Shown here: positions 10,601-17,843 of the stretch, piece after piece
Layout: every line of letters begins with the position of its first letter
Position numbering within the stretch: the first letter of the stretch is position 1
From: Crossaster papposus
Taxonomy: Eukaryota > Echinodermata > Asteroidea > Velatida > Solasteridae
Reading direction: 5' to 3'
Length of the DNA: 64,000 nt
NCBI GenBank assembly: GCA_037893245.1
Contig: JBAIAA010000095.1
Coordinates: forward strand, 1,324,217 to 1,388,216
The notes under the pieces: model-generated
What the model was told of the DNA's origin: nothing
What the model saw: only the letters and a program-made list of their open reading frames with translations
Database searches by the model: none
Position numbers and translations under genes: made by a program

Positions 10601-12416
10601 GAACCTTACAATAAAATGACTTGCTATGGACAGACAAAGGTTTTCATATTTAATAACTTCATTGACATTTCGATTTTCAAAAGACAGACGGCAAGACGTT
10701 TACTTGTGCTCTGTGTAAAGTGGGCGTGGGTAATAAAGCCTTTGTCACAATTCAAACATAATAGCTCGGCTTTACCTTTGACTACATAGTGATGTCTTGT
10801 TAAAAGGCTTTTGAGGGATTGCGGCGGAGTGTCGTGGCCTCGTGGTCTGGAGCATCGAATTTGTAACATTGTGGGTTCGAAGCCGGCCTGGGATACTACA
10901 CGGTGCTTGTGCCCTTGGGCAAGGCACTTTGTCACTCGTTGCTTCTCTCCACCCAGGAGTAAATGGGTACCTGTGAGGGCAGAGGTAGTTATTGTGGTTG
11001 ATTTGAGCTTCCGAAATGGCAGCATTGAGCTGTATACTCCCCAGGGAGCTAAGATGGTATTTGAAATGTTTCGTGGGCCCAACGACCGGGGTAATAACGC
11101 GAGAGCGCCTTCAGTACCAGTCTAGGTAGATATGTGCGTATAAGAACTGCCTATTATTATTATTTTGTTATTGTTGTGGTGGTGGACTTGTATGGTTGAT
11201 AACATTTAGTGCCCTTTCAATTTTGCTTTCATGTTTTTGTTTTGTTTTTAATACTAGCGCGAGGTACTGATTATGACCGAGATGTGGGCCCGAGCGTACC
11301 CCTCGGTCCACTTCTCAGCGATGCATCCCGGGGTGACAGTGACGGGGTTAATGCAATCCACGATGCCCGAGATGTACAAGCAGACCAAGAACGGCATCGC
11401 TCGGACCCCGGAGCAAGGCGCAGACACGATCGTATGGCTGGCGATCGCCGAGGCCGCAAAACACCAAACCAACGGACAGTACTATCTTGGTTGGTAGAAC
11501 TTATACAAAACATTTCCTTACCCCTGCGAGCTGCGCGAGCCAACAATTTACGCGCAGCTTCCTTGAAACCTAAAAGGAATTCCTGAGATTCCGGGAACAC
11601 AATGGTCAACACAAAAGAGGGGGGGGGGGGGGGGGGGGGGGTTTCTCTGCCACATTTCGTAATATGCATGGCTGCTCGCGGGGTTAACTGTGAATAATTG
11701 TAGCTATGCAGGTGGCTCACGTAAATTCTTCCAAATAGGCACTTGGGGAGACAAAGTAGCGTAAGTGTTTAGGTAATAAGGAGACAGTGGCACTTAGGGA
11801 GACATTTCAGTGTCTCCCTAAGTGTCTAGCTACCCTAAAAAAAAATATTTGGGAGATATTTTTTGTCCAAGAACGACAGATTTTGGTCTAAATAGCATAA
11901 ATCTCGAAGATCTTAGAGAAAAGGGTTAGGGTAAACAAGTTGGGACTGTTTTAAGTTTGTGTACATCTCTATGGGATTGTCTCCCCAAGTGCCTATTTGG
12001 AGGTATATAAAATCAGACAAGCATACTTTGACTACACTGAGGCCAAAACAAATGGATGGAGAATATTTCTAGAAGAACAATGATACAAGATAGTTCCAGC
12101 TCTAGACCCTATTTTTTGAAGCAAAGTCGGACTCCTTTAGCTATATTAGGACCTCTGACTTCGCTTCACACAATAGGGTCTAGGAGCTAAAACTATACTG
12201 GCCCAAATCGAGATATCTTGGTTTCATTTTTTACCTGGAATGATTCCCACCGACAAAACCAATTTTGACTTTGAACAAATCTTGTGTCTTTCAGATCGAA
12301 AGGTGGTTCCCCGATATCTGCCAAACAAAGCTCCACAATGCACGGAAGTCGAGATGCAAACGTTAATGGACAACCTAGAAAAATTAGAAGCTGACGTCCG
12401 AGGAAAGGCTCAGTAG
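1626..12416 (+). CDS. DHRS12: Dehydrogenase/reductase SDR family member 12 (whole gene, 8 coding exons)
   Basis: Joining 1626-1651, 4447-4580, 6362-6438, 7003-7098, 7912-8055, 10532-10639, 11258-11489 and 12295-12416 gives 939 nt, 312 residues plus stop, close to human DHRS12 (317). It is a classical-type NAD(P)-dependent Rossmann oxidoreductase; the substrate of this subfamily is poorly known. Visible motifs: cofactor loop TGANTGIG (36-43), LDLS with the adenine-site Asp (87), INCAG (112-116) where the family normally has NNAG, catalytic Ser in SVSS (163-164), and Tyr191-x3-Lys195 (YGQTK). Then MHPG follows, as in DHRS12, and a tail rich in Lys and Glu. All exon phases close. The N-terminus is about ten residues shorter than human. 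Three of seven donors are weak (GTT at +1 to +3). It lies head-to-tail with MGST1 and tail-to-tail with the laminin gene. Confidence 0.93.
1742..2107. repeat. Inverted-repeat element, TATACGTTTGG family, copy 1
   Basis: Starts AAGGGACATTATACGTTTGG and ends CCAAACGTATACGATCCTT, so it has terminal inverted repeats of about 20 bp. A second copy in the opposite orientation is at 12865-13256. No transposase is present. A 60-bp remnant of another family (AACACACCATTAGTAATTGC) directly precedes it at about 1674-1741. Confidence 0.7.
2111..2458. repeat. Inverted-repeat element, GGTAGGATACACC family
   Basis: About 348 bp, bounded by AAAGGTAGGATACACCATT and its reverse complement AATGGTGTATCCTACCTTT. 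The interior (ACAATCATGGATGC, GCGATCGCCG, GATATCTAGCG) recurs at about 32126, 41427, 54915, 56391 and 56775. It is non-coding; all its short ORFs are broken in other copies. Confidence 0.75.
2459..3534. other. Intronic stretch with outer inverted pair and one nested MITE
   Basis: Non-coding part of DHRS12 intron 1. A 20-bp inverted pair, AACCACTCCAAAAAGTG at 2568-2584 against CACCTTTTTGGAGTGGTTT at 3464-3482, may be the ends of an older element into which the MITE at 3020-3303 was inserted. Confidence 0.35.
3020..3303. repeat. MITE with GGCCAAGTTCGATTAAGGAA ends
   Basis: A 284-bp element with terminal inverted repeats GGCCAAGTTCGATTAAGGAA and TTCCTTAATCGAACTTGGCC, followed inward by related ATAGTTNACTA. 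The interior is rich in CTAGTCGA-type motifs. No ORF. Confidence 0.75.
3535..3780. repeat. TTAA-type MITE (AACCAGTTCGCGCC family), copy 1
   Basis: Ends are AACCAGTTCGCGCCGGGATT and TCCTCCGGCGCGAACTGGTT. The interior has the family landmarks: GATCCGAGGCGGGTTCAGGC, GCTCGCTGCTGACAGA and GACGTATATA (reverse). TTAA flanks are eroded on the left here; other copies are clean. Confidence 0.8.
3781..4039. other. Short intronic spacer
   Basis: Contains an imperfect direct repeat AATGACAACCAAAGCCG at about 3852 and 3870. Nothing else recognised. Confidence 0.3.
4040..4272. repeat. TTAA-type MITE, copy 2
   Basis: TTAA then CCAGTTCGCGCCGGATGACG at the left; the right end GGCGCGAAATTAA has lost the CTGG. 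Opposite orientation to copy 1 (GATGACGTATATA comes first). Confidence 0.8.
4447..4580 (+). CDS. DHRS12: DHRS12 exon 2 (cofactor-binding loop)
   Basis: Acceptor CTCCATCAG, donor CGAG|GTAAAA; phase 2 in, phase 1 out. Encodes residues 9-54 including AGYETAS and the Rossmann glycine motif TGANTGIG. Confidence 0.93.
4581..5438. other. DHRS12 intron 2 stretch with repeated TACCGCG motifs
   Basis: No gene. Between about 4801 and 5160 the motif TACCGCG or its complement recurs many times, with CGCGTTCCCATT at both edges (4805 and 5137), so this looks like a degenerate inverted-repeat element of about 350 bp. Confidence 0.35.
5439..5838. repeat. hAT-like MITE, copy A (expanded inside)
   Basis: A 400-bp element with ends CAGGGATGTAGTCGAGTCC and GGGACTCGACTACAACTCTG. 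It is flanked by the near-identical octamers CCACAAAT (5431-5438) and CCACAAAC (5839-5846). Ends beginning CAGGG and an 8-bp target duplication are hallmarks of the hAT superfamily. The interior carries an 11-bp minisatellite. No transposase. Confidence 0.8.
5461..5685. repeat. 11-bp minisatellite inside hAT-like MITE
   Basis: About twenty near-perfect copies, mostly CCACCACAAGT, grading at the left edge into CCTGTAAGT copies. Stop-free on the minus strand in three frames, so it produces spurious ORFs. Confidence 0.9.
5918..6242 (-). repeat. tRNA-derived SINE, family 1 (minus)
   Basis: On the minus strand a tRNA-Leu/Ser-like head (GGCCGAGTGGTTAAGAGCAC, and GTTCGAGTCC near 6160) is followed by a conserved body (CCTTAAGCAAGGCACTTAAC, GTAATGCACGTACAAGAACC). 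Other copies are at 21331, 49628 and 52012. The tRNA part cannot be a real gene: the arms are imperfect and a SINE body follows. Confidence 0.75.
6362..6438 (+). CDS. DHRS12: DHRS12 exon 3
   Basis: Acceptor TTACAG; encodes GGVIHMLCQF through EASGNK, matching human GGTVHLVCRD through RESGNQ. The donor is either AAG|GTTGTA (used here; keeps the family length) or GTT|GTAAAC three bases later (adds one Val). Both keep the frame. Confidence 0.88.
6439..7002. other. DHRS12 intron 3
   Basis: AT-rich; no repeat family or exon recognised. Ends in a polypyrimidine tract TTTTTTTTCCAG. Confidence 0.4.
7003..7098 (+). CDS. DHRS12: DHRS12 exon 4
   Basis: Phase 0 to 0; encodes NVFLHVLDLSQSRRVYQF onward to LDCL. 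The LDLS Asp is the conserved residue near the cofactor adenine. Donor TTG|GTAAGT. Confidence 0.92.
7099..7911. other. DHRS12 intron 4 with half of a GGCCAATTTCAT element
   Basis: About 7176-7331 is the right half of the family seen complete at 12559, 15449 and 37494 (GCTAAG motifs, ending TTATGAAATTTGCCCC). The remaining sequence to the CTAG acceptor holds nothing recognised. Confidence 0.45.
7912..8055 (+). CDS. DHRS12: DHRS12 exon 5
   Basis: Acceptor ATTCTAG, donor GTT|GTGAGT, phase 0 to 0. Encodes INCAGCM through TADARV; LTEDGLE and NTMGPYILTT match human LTEDGLE and NTLGVYILTT. The NNAG motif of SDRs reads NCAG here. Confidence 0.93.
8212..8693. repeat. Inverted-repeat element with GGGTGCACTGTCCTAATT ends
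   Basis: A 480-bp element; left end GGGTGCACTGTCCTAATTGA, right end AATTAGGACAGTGCACCC. Interior non-coding. Only one copy in the window. Confidence 0.7.
8896..9095. repeat. Foldback MITE with about 45-bp inverted ends
   Basis: Left end AACGCTCGGTTCAGACAGGC, right end GCCTGTCTGAACCGAGCGTT in complement; the match continues inward (GTTCCACAGTCGCG, GAACCAAAT). About 200 bp, little between the arms. Confidence 0.8.
9096..10531. other. DHRS12 intron 5, remainder
   Basis: No recognisable element or exon in 1.4 kb of mixed AT-rich sequence. A run of nine C lies near 9405. Ends in TTTCCTCAG. Confidence 0.4.
10532..10639 (+). CDS. DHRS12: DHRS12 exon 6 (catalytic Ser, Tyr and Lys)
   Basis: Phase 0 to 0. 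Encodes VSVSSAAAYY through CYGQTK; Ser of VSS plus Tyr191 and Lys195 of YGQTK form the SDR active site (human VSS, YAQNK). The donor AAG|GTTTTC is very weak, but protein continuity with exon 7 (K then REVLIMTE; human K then RQQVVLTE) requires it. Confidence 0.9.
10815..11165 (+). repeat. tRNA-related SINE, family 2
   Basis: Head GTGTCGTGGCCTCGTGGTCT with B-box-like GGGTTCGAAGCC, body GCCCTTGGGCAAGGCACTTT, GCAGCATTGAGCTGTATACT and a TATAAGAACTGCC tail followed by TTATTATTATT. A further copy is at 35655-35955 and a head fragment at 30500-30607. Confidence 0.8.
11258..11489 (+). CDS. DHRS12: DHRS12 exon 7
   Basis: Phase 0 to 1. Encodes REVLIMTEMWAR, SVHFSAMHPGVTVTG, RTPEQGADTIVWLA and NGQYYL. 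MHPG and EQGADT are shared with human DHRS12. Donor CTTG|GTTGGT is weak; reading through would stop two codons later (TAG 11495-11497), giving a protein shortened by the 40-residue tail. Confidence 0.92.
11619..11641. repeat. Poly-G run (23)
   Basis: An uninterrupted run of G in DHRS12 intron 7. The length may be imprecise in the assembly. Confidence 0.9.
11731..12000. repeat. MITE with CCAAATAGGCACTTGGGGAG ends
   Basis: A 270-bp element, left end CCAAATAGGCACTTGGGGAG and right end CTCCCCAAGTGCCTATTTGG, a perfect 20-bp inversion. The interior repeats GTCTCCCTAAGTG-like motifs. Confidence 0.8.
12001..12294. other. End of DHRS12 intron 7
   Basis: Contains a pair around CTAGACCCTATT / AATAGGGTCTAG (12104-12183), a small inverted repeat whose right part recurs near 53873-53945. 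Ends in GTGTCTTTCAG. Confidence 0.4.
12295..12416 (+). CDS. DHRS12: DHRS12 exon 8 (last)
   Basis: One base carried over plus AT makes Asp of DRKVVPRYLP, answering human DRKPVSTHLP. Encodes the acidic tail to KAQ and TAG at 12414-12416. Confidence 0.9.
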
Positions 12417-12558
12417 TGATAGGGTTAAAGGTCAAAACTGGTCCCAACTATAAGTATGAGCGTCCCAGCTGTTTGGGACTGGCTCTATAGTTGGGACTTT
12501 ACCATAGTTGGGGCGTAACAGAGCCTTTAGACCCGAGACACATTGCCTCCAATGATGA

Positions 12559-12806
12559 GGGGCCAGTTTCATATACATTTGTAACATGTAAGCACAACAA
12601 TTTGCTTAGCACAAAAATAGTTTTGGTCAGTAAAAACAGGTTACCGGCCAAAACACCATGTGCTTTTTTTGCTAAGCAAAAACTATACTAAACAATAAAC
12701 ATCATCTGAACATTTGATTTGTAACCCTGTTCCCCCCTCCCCCCCAGGAAGAATTTTCATGCTAAGCAAATGTTTGTGCTTACATGTTTTATAAAATTGG
12801 CCCCTT
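12559..12806. repeat. Foldback element, GGGGCCAATTTCAT family
   Basis: Ends GGGGCCAGTTTCATA and TATAAAATTGGCCCC with internal GCTTAGCAC/GTGCTAAGC inversions. An AATAAA at 12694-12699 inside it is the first canonical poly(A) signal after the DHRS12 stop and may serve that gene. Confidence 0.7.
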
Positions 12807-12864
12807 AAACCTTGGAATTTATAGCAAGCAGTCAAAAATTGGGAAATATAGAACACGATAGTTA

Positions 12865-13256
12865 AAGGGATCTTATACGTTTGGTAACTACTTCAAAAAT
12901 TATTGGCAATAAAAACTTACTTGTAGGAAGTACAGCAGCTTTGGATAGTATAAGGCATTTTTAGAAACTTTTCACTTCGAAGTACTGCGGTTATAGAAAA
13001 AGATATCACTTTTTATCCCCCAACAATTTGAATCTGAGAAGCGTTACTGCAGTGACGTTTCTCAGATTGTGTATTCCAATGCAGATTTTTCTTCCTGCGT
13101 GGACATAACCGCTCCAGATTTTCGGCAATATCTCAAAATCGCTACCACCTTTTGAAATGAAATTGTTACAGGTTAGTTTTATGATATATATCTATAACTA
13201 TATAGGATTGAAACAAACAGTGGGTTCCAATTACCAAACGTATACGATCCCTTCAA
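12865..13256. repeat. Inverted-repeat element, TATACGTTTGG family, copy 2
   Basis: Opposite orientation to the copy at 1742. Left end AAGGGATCTTATACGTTTGG, right end CCAAACGTATACGATCCCTT. Shares CTTCGAAGTACTGCGGTTAT and GTTACTGCAGTGACG with copy 1. Confidence 0.75.
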
Positions 13257-13930
13257 ATAAATTGGTATCACTAAGTATTACACATTGATAGGTAACATTA
13301 ATAATATTCAATAATGGCACATGGATTTATAACAAATACAGTTTCCCAGTTACATTTTTTTATTCTATAAAAAAAAGAGAGAAAAACACATACAAAATAC
13401 CAGTACTTCCGGGAAAATCTTTGTGACTCAATGCATGATTTTCTTTTAAATTAAAGGGGAACTCATTAAAAGTCGCTAGAAAAATAAGGCAACAATTATT
13501 TTGTAATGCTGAAACGGTGATTAAAAATTCATTAAAATATCTTTCAATGTTGGAAGACAGTGTGCTGTGGAGTATTATACAAGTGTACAATTTGTTTTCT
13601 AAAAAAAAACCAGCGAAAACAAAAAGGAACGTTTTGCATAGATTCAGGTTTTGGAAGACTGGGACGTTTTACGTAATTTGTTTACAAATACAACCACTAG
13701 TTCTAATCTATATGTTAACAGTACAGGCAGTATGTTGTCTATGTACACAATATAATTAATACAAAATAATGAAACGTGTGAAATATTAGCACCATGGATT
13801 GTAACGCCAATCATAAATTGATTGGCGTTTCTCTACGAAAAGAACAGAAATGATTGAATCATTACTTTTTACGCAACAAAAACTACTTGTGCAGGGCAAT
13901 CCCGTAAATTACAACGTACGTCGGCCAAAT
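13257..13930. other. Intergenic AT-rich stretch
   Basis: No gene or known repeat. A short inverted pair, GCCAATCATAAATTGATTGGC, lies at about 13808-13828. The minisatellite starts directly after. Confidence 0.4.
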
Positions 13931-14945
13931 CGTTAATCGCTAACCTCCTTGGCGCCAATCGTTAACACCTTGGCGCCAATCGTTAACCCCTTGGCGCCGA
14001 TCGTTATCCCCTTAGCGCCGATCGCTAACCCCTTGGCGCCGATCGTTAACCACTTGGCGCCGAACGTTAACCCCTTGGCGCCGATCGTTAACCCCTTGGC
14101 ACCAATCGTTATCCCCTTGGTGCCAATCGTTAACCCCCTGGCGTTGATCGTTAACCCCCTGGCGTTGATCGTTAACCCCTTGACGCCAATCGTTAACCCC
14201 TTGGCACCAATCATTATCCCCTTGGTGCCAATCGTTAACCCCCTGGCGTTGATCGTTAACCCCCTGGCGTTGATCGTTAACCCCTTGACGCCAATCGTTA
14301 ACCCCTTGACGCCGATCGCTAAAACCTTGGCGCCGATCGCTAACCCCTTGACGCCGATCGTTAACCCCTTGACGCCGATCGTTAACCCCTTGGCGCCGAT
14401 CGTTAACCCCTTGGCGCCGATCGTTAACCCCTTGGCGCCGATCGTTATCCCCTTGGCGCCGATCGTTAACCCCTTGGCACCAATCGTTATCCCCTTGGTG
14501 CCAATCGTTAACCCCCTGGCGTTGATCGTTAACCCCCTGGCGTTGATCGTTAACCCCTTGACGCCAATCGTTAACCCCTTGGCACCAATCATTATCCCCT
14601 TGGTGCCAATCGTTAACCCCCTGGCGTTGATCGTTAACCCCTTGACGCCAATCGTTAACCCCTTGACGCCAATCGCTAAAACCTTGGCGCCGATCGCTAA
14701 CCCCTTGACGCCGATCGTTAACCCCTTGGCGCCAATCGTTAACCCCTTGGCGCCGATCGCTAACCCCTTGGCGCCGATCGTTAACCCCCAGGCGCCGATC
14801 GTTAACCCCTTGGCGCCGATCGTTAACCCTTTGGCGCCGATCGTTAACCCCTTGGCGCCGATCGCCAACCCCTTGACGCCGATCGCTAACCCCCTGGCGC
14901 CGATCGTTAACCCCTTGACGTCAATCGTTAAACCCTTGGCGCCGG
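13931..14945. repeat. 21-bp minisatellite between convergent genes
   Basis: About 48 copies of a 21-bp unit, consensus CCCCTTGGCGCCGATCGTTAA, with HpaI-like GTTAAC at junctions and palindromic GGCGCC and CGATCG inside. Variants (GGCGTTGATCG, TTGGTGCCAATCG, TTATCCCC) occur in the same order in blocks near 14100-14330 and 14480-14700, so there is a higher-order duplication of about 380 bp. Because 21 is a multiple of three and no stop is present, each strand has an open frame over 300 codons (NPLAPIV on plus, GLTIGAK on minus), which is a by-product. Confidence 0.95.
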
Positions 14946-15448
14946 GGAGCGGCCATGGCCGCGGCCGCTAATCTATCCAGAATGCTCCTGTATTACACCG
15001 TAGAACACGACCTGTGTCACAGATGCACGCTCGGGTCGATTGTGCAGTGCAGCTATTGAACAAACAATCCTAGTGCTAAGCAGTCGTGCATATAATCCAG
15101 TGTATTAAAAAATTAACACCGGCGTCAAGGGGTTAAAGTGATAGTGTCCCCTAATTTGTAATAGTTTACGACTCATTAGTCACATAATTAGTGATGTGTT
15201 ATGTTCACTTAACAACAGCTACTCATTAAAGTGCTCGTGTGTACATCAAAACGTCAAGAATTGCCCTATGTGTCCAACCAAATTAAAAACCAACCAGGCA
15301 GTTTCCAACATTAAAATTAAACCCATATTTTGTTTTTTTACATCTGATAAAAAAAAAATAAGTACTGGATATATAACAGTCAATTATTAATCACTACTAC
15401 AATCGAATGTTAATTTCAAACATTTCGCCACTAGTCTCCAACACCAGG
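14946..15448. other. Intergenic stretch with dispersed repeat at 14985-15140
   Basis: Starts with a NotI-like GCGGCCGC. About 14985-15140 (TACACCGTAGAACACG, GATGCACGCTCGGGTC, TGCATATAATCCAGTG) recurs in the same order at about 42005-42170. The rest is AT-rich without recognised content. Confidence 0.5.
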
Positions 15449-15688
15449 AGCCAATTTCATAGATCTGCTAAGCACAACAATTTGCTTAGCATGACAATTT
15501 GTCTTTGGCAAAAACAAGGTTACAGAAAAAATTTTTACCAGATCTTTATTGTTCTGGATTGATAATCAGCTGTTTTTTTGCTTAGCATGAAAAACATGTA
15601 TAATTTTGGGTGGTAACCTTTTTTTAATGAGCAAGACTTTTTGTGCTAAGCACATTTTTTTGCTTAGCAGCTCTATGAAATTGGGCCC
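15449..15688. repeat. Foldback element, GGGGCCAATTTCAT family
   Basis: Left GAGCCAATTTCATAGATCTGC, mirrored at right by GCAGCTCTATGAAATTGGGC; CTAAGCAC and GTGCTAAGC are repeated inversely within. Confidence 0.75.
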
Positions 15689-15801
15689 AGACTGAACCAC
15701 ATAATTTCTTGTAAAGATTTCAATTTAAACACAGATTAAATAAATAACAAACCACTACACAACAAAAAATATTTTCTATTTTCATACAAAAGGTATACCC
15801 C

Positions 15802-16074
15802 TTAACCAGTTCGCGCCGGAAGACGTATATACACGCAATGTTTTCCCCAGATTCAAAACGAATGACGCATAAACACGCCACGATCAAGGCCGGAAATGTC
15901 TGTCAGCAGCGAACAAGGCCGGAAATGTCTGTCAGCAGCGAGCAGGGCTGGAAATGTCATGGGTGTGCATCCCGGTACCATCGGCCTAAACCCGCCTTGG
16001 ATCAAGTTTTGTTAAAAATAATCCCCCGCCTCGGCTCGGTGATGTTAAAATAATCCCGGCGCGTACTGGTTTTA
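15802..16074. repeat. TTAA-type MITE, copy 3
   Basis: TTAACCAGTTCGCGCCGGAA at left, GGCGCGTACTGGTTTTAA at right. Contains two copies of the internal GGAAATGTCTGTCAGCAGCG unit that is amplified at 36.3 kb. Confidence 0.85.
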
Positions 16075-16770
16075 ATAACACGTTTTCACGGTCTACACAA
16101 AACACTAGAATAAGTACATGTTGTCTACACTAATATTCAAACAATTAGTGTAAAAAAAAATCACATATATTTCAAATAGTGTCTGAAAAATAAAATGCTT
16201 TTGTTTACTTCGAACAACACAAACTTGCATAGTTTTTGTGGGATATTGACCAATAAAACAATTTGTTTACGTTGTGTCGCATAAAATTGTTTTCATATAT
16301 GACCCGTTCTAAATAAGTACATTTAAATCCATGCATTTTGCAGGCTTAAAGGTAGGATACACCATTGGTAATTGCTTAAATTACCTGCTAACTGAAGTTC
16401 AGACTTTAAAACACGCTATGAAACTTTAAAGAACTAACTGAACGCTTACTCACTAAAAACGAGTCAAATCTTTGACTTAAAAACATTAACGGATAGCACC
16501 TTCAGAAAATTACGTCCGAGTCTGAATCTGAATCATTTTTTCGTTGTTTTAAATTAGCACCACATATAAAGGGTTTCCACGGCAGCATATTTGTCTGGAT
16601 CTGTGATGCGCAATTTGCATAAGTACGATAGTCGATATATTTAAGTAAAGAAACTTTCAACTTTTAATTATAAAGGCACTCGTTGTAAATGCAACACTAA
16701 CTCAAAACAATTTAAGCATTTGTTAAACTTATTCATGTCATTTACGGCCGCAGGACACTAGAAACAGGCT
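16075..16770. other. Intergenic AT-rich stretch
   Basis: A 35-bp fragment of the GGTAGGATACACC family lies at 16351-16385. A minus-strand ATTAAA near 16664 is one possible but distant poly(A) signal for the laminin gene. Nothing else seen. Confidence 0.35.
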
Positions 16771-17244
16771 TGATGTGATTTTGCATTCAAAGCGGACACG
16801 GCCCTTAGAGAGATTTCATTTTAACAAACGATTTCCAAATTCACATCCTCTTCCAAATTTGCATCCTCTTCCAAATCCCAATCCTCTTCCAAATTCGCAT
16901 CCTTCTTCCAAATTCGCATCCTCTGCCAAATTCGCACCCTCTTCCAAATTCGCATCTTCTTCCAAATTCGCATCCTCTTCCAAATTCTCATCCTCTTCCA
17001 AATCTCAATCCTCTTCCAAATTCGCATTCTCTTCCAAATTCAGATCCTCTTCCAAATTCCCAAATTCGCATCCTGGATAAGATCGTCAAAATGCAAATTA
17101 ATTTGGAGTTTAACGAAGTAACCCAGGATGTGGATTTTGACCCAGGATCTAAATTTGGAGCATTTGGATGTGATCTTGGAAATCTTTTGTTGAAATCACA
17201 TCCTGCTAAGGACCGCGTTCGCTTTGAATGCAAATTCACATCAT
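16771..17244. repeat. Foldback element with about 65-bp inverted ends and internal minisatellite
   Basis: Left arm GATGTGATTTTGCATTCAAA with GCGGACACGG, right arm GACCGCGTTCGCTTTGAATG and CAAATTCACATC. Between the arms (16832-17070) an 18-bp unit, consensus TCCAAATTCGCATCCTCT, is repeated about 13 times. A related full element is at 39990-40262 and a half at about 20401-20605. Confidence 0.8.
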
Positions 17245-17583
17245 GTCTATTACTAGTGGGAGTACCATACATAATTTAAAACTATGAATTTAACGTTTAA
17301 CCAAAATATAAACATTTGCATAAAAAGGCGAGCGTTTCAATATTGTATTCCTTTTTCAATAGTGGCACATTTCCCCCACCACACAACACACCACCCCCCA
17401 CCACCCAACGACTCACACTTGTAAAAGACTTAAGTAATCTGAATGCTATAAAGGGTACTGTCAAAATAGAAAAACCGGTTACAACAAGACTAAATAATAG
17501 AAAACACTAAAAAATATACCAAAACAATTAAATAGGGAGTTTACGATAATGCGAGGCAGCTCATATTTTGTTGTTGTTAATGC
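17245..17583 (-). other. Laminin gamma 3' UTR region
   Basis: Immediately downstream of the laminin stop (minus strand). No AATAAA on the minus strand was found close to the stop, so the 3' UTR may be long or use a variant signal. Confidence 0.35.
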
Positions 17584-17843
17584 CTAAGGTTGTTCCAACC
17601 GGTCGAAGTTTGGACAAAAGTCCGGCAGGGAGTTGCTGATGTCCTGGATGTTCTCCACCTGCGCTACGAGGTCGTCCAGGGAGAACTGGTAGGTGTCGAT
17701 CCACCCCTCTTGTTGCTGCTCGGCGTCGCGCAGGCCCTGCATGACCTGCTCGATGTTCAGGTCCTTCTCAAAGGTCCGCTTGACGTTGCCAAAGTCGTCT
17801 TCGATGTCCCGGAGGCGGTTGGGATCCAAGGGGTTCAGGGAAT
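17584..17843 (-). CDS. LAMC1: Laminin gamma exon 25 (last)
   Basis: Acceptor TTCTTCTTAG; first base group completes Asn of [11 protein letters not shown]. Encodes the end of the coiled coil, [14 protein letters not shown] and TAG (17584-17586). The Cys pairs with the beta chain in known laminins; the Glu of LEQP matches the gamma-1 IEKP Glu needed for integrin recognition. Confidence 0.96.

Noticed and set aside
11619-11641. G runs here, at 24301 and at 61887-62113 as functional G-quadruplexes
   Set aside because: Simple homopolymers whose length is often unreliable; no other evidence of function.
13933-14971. Long open frames on both strands (over 300 codons)
   Set aside because: They are a by-product of a 21-bp stop-free repeat; no start context, splice sites or non-repeat protein sequence.
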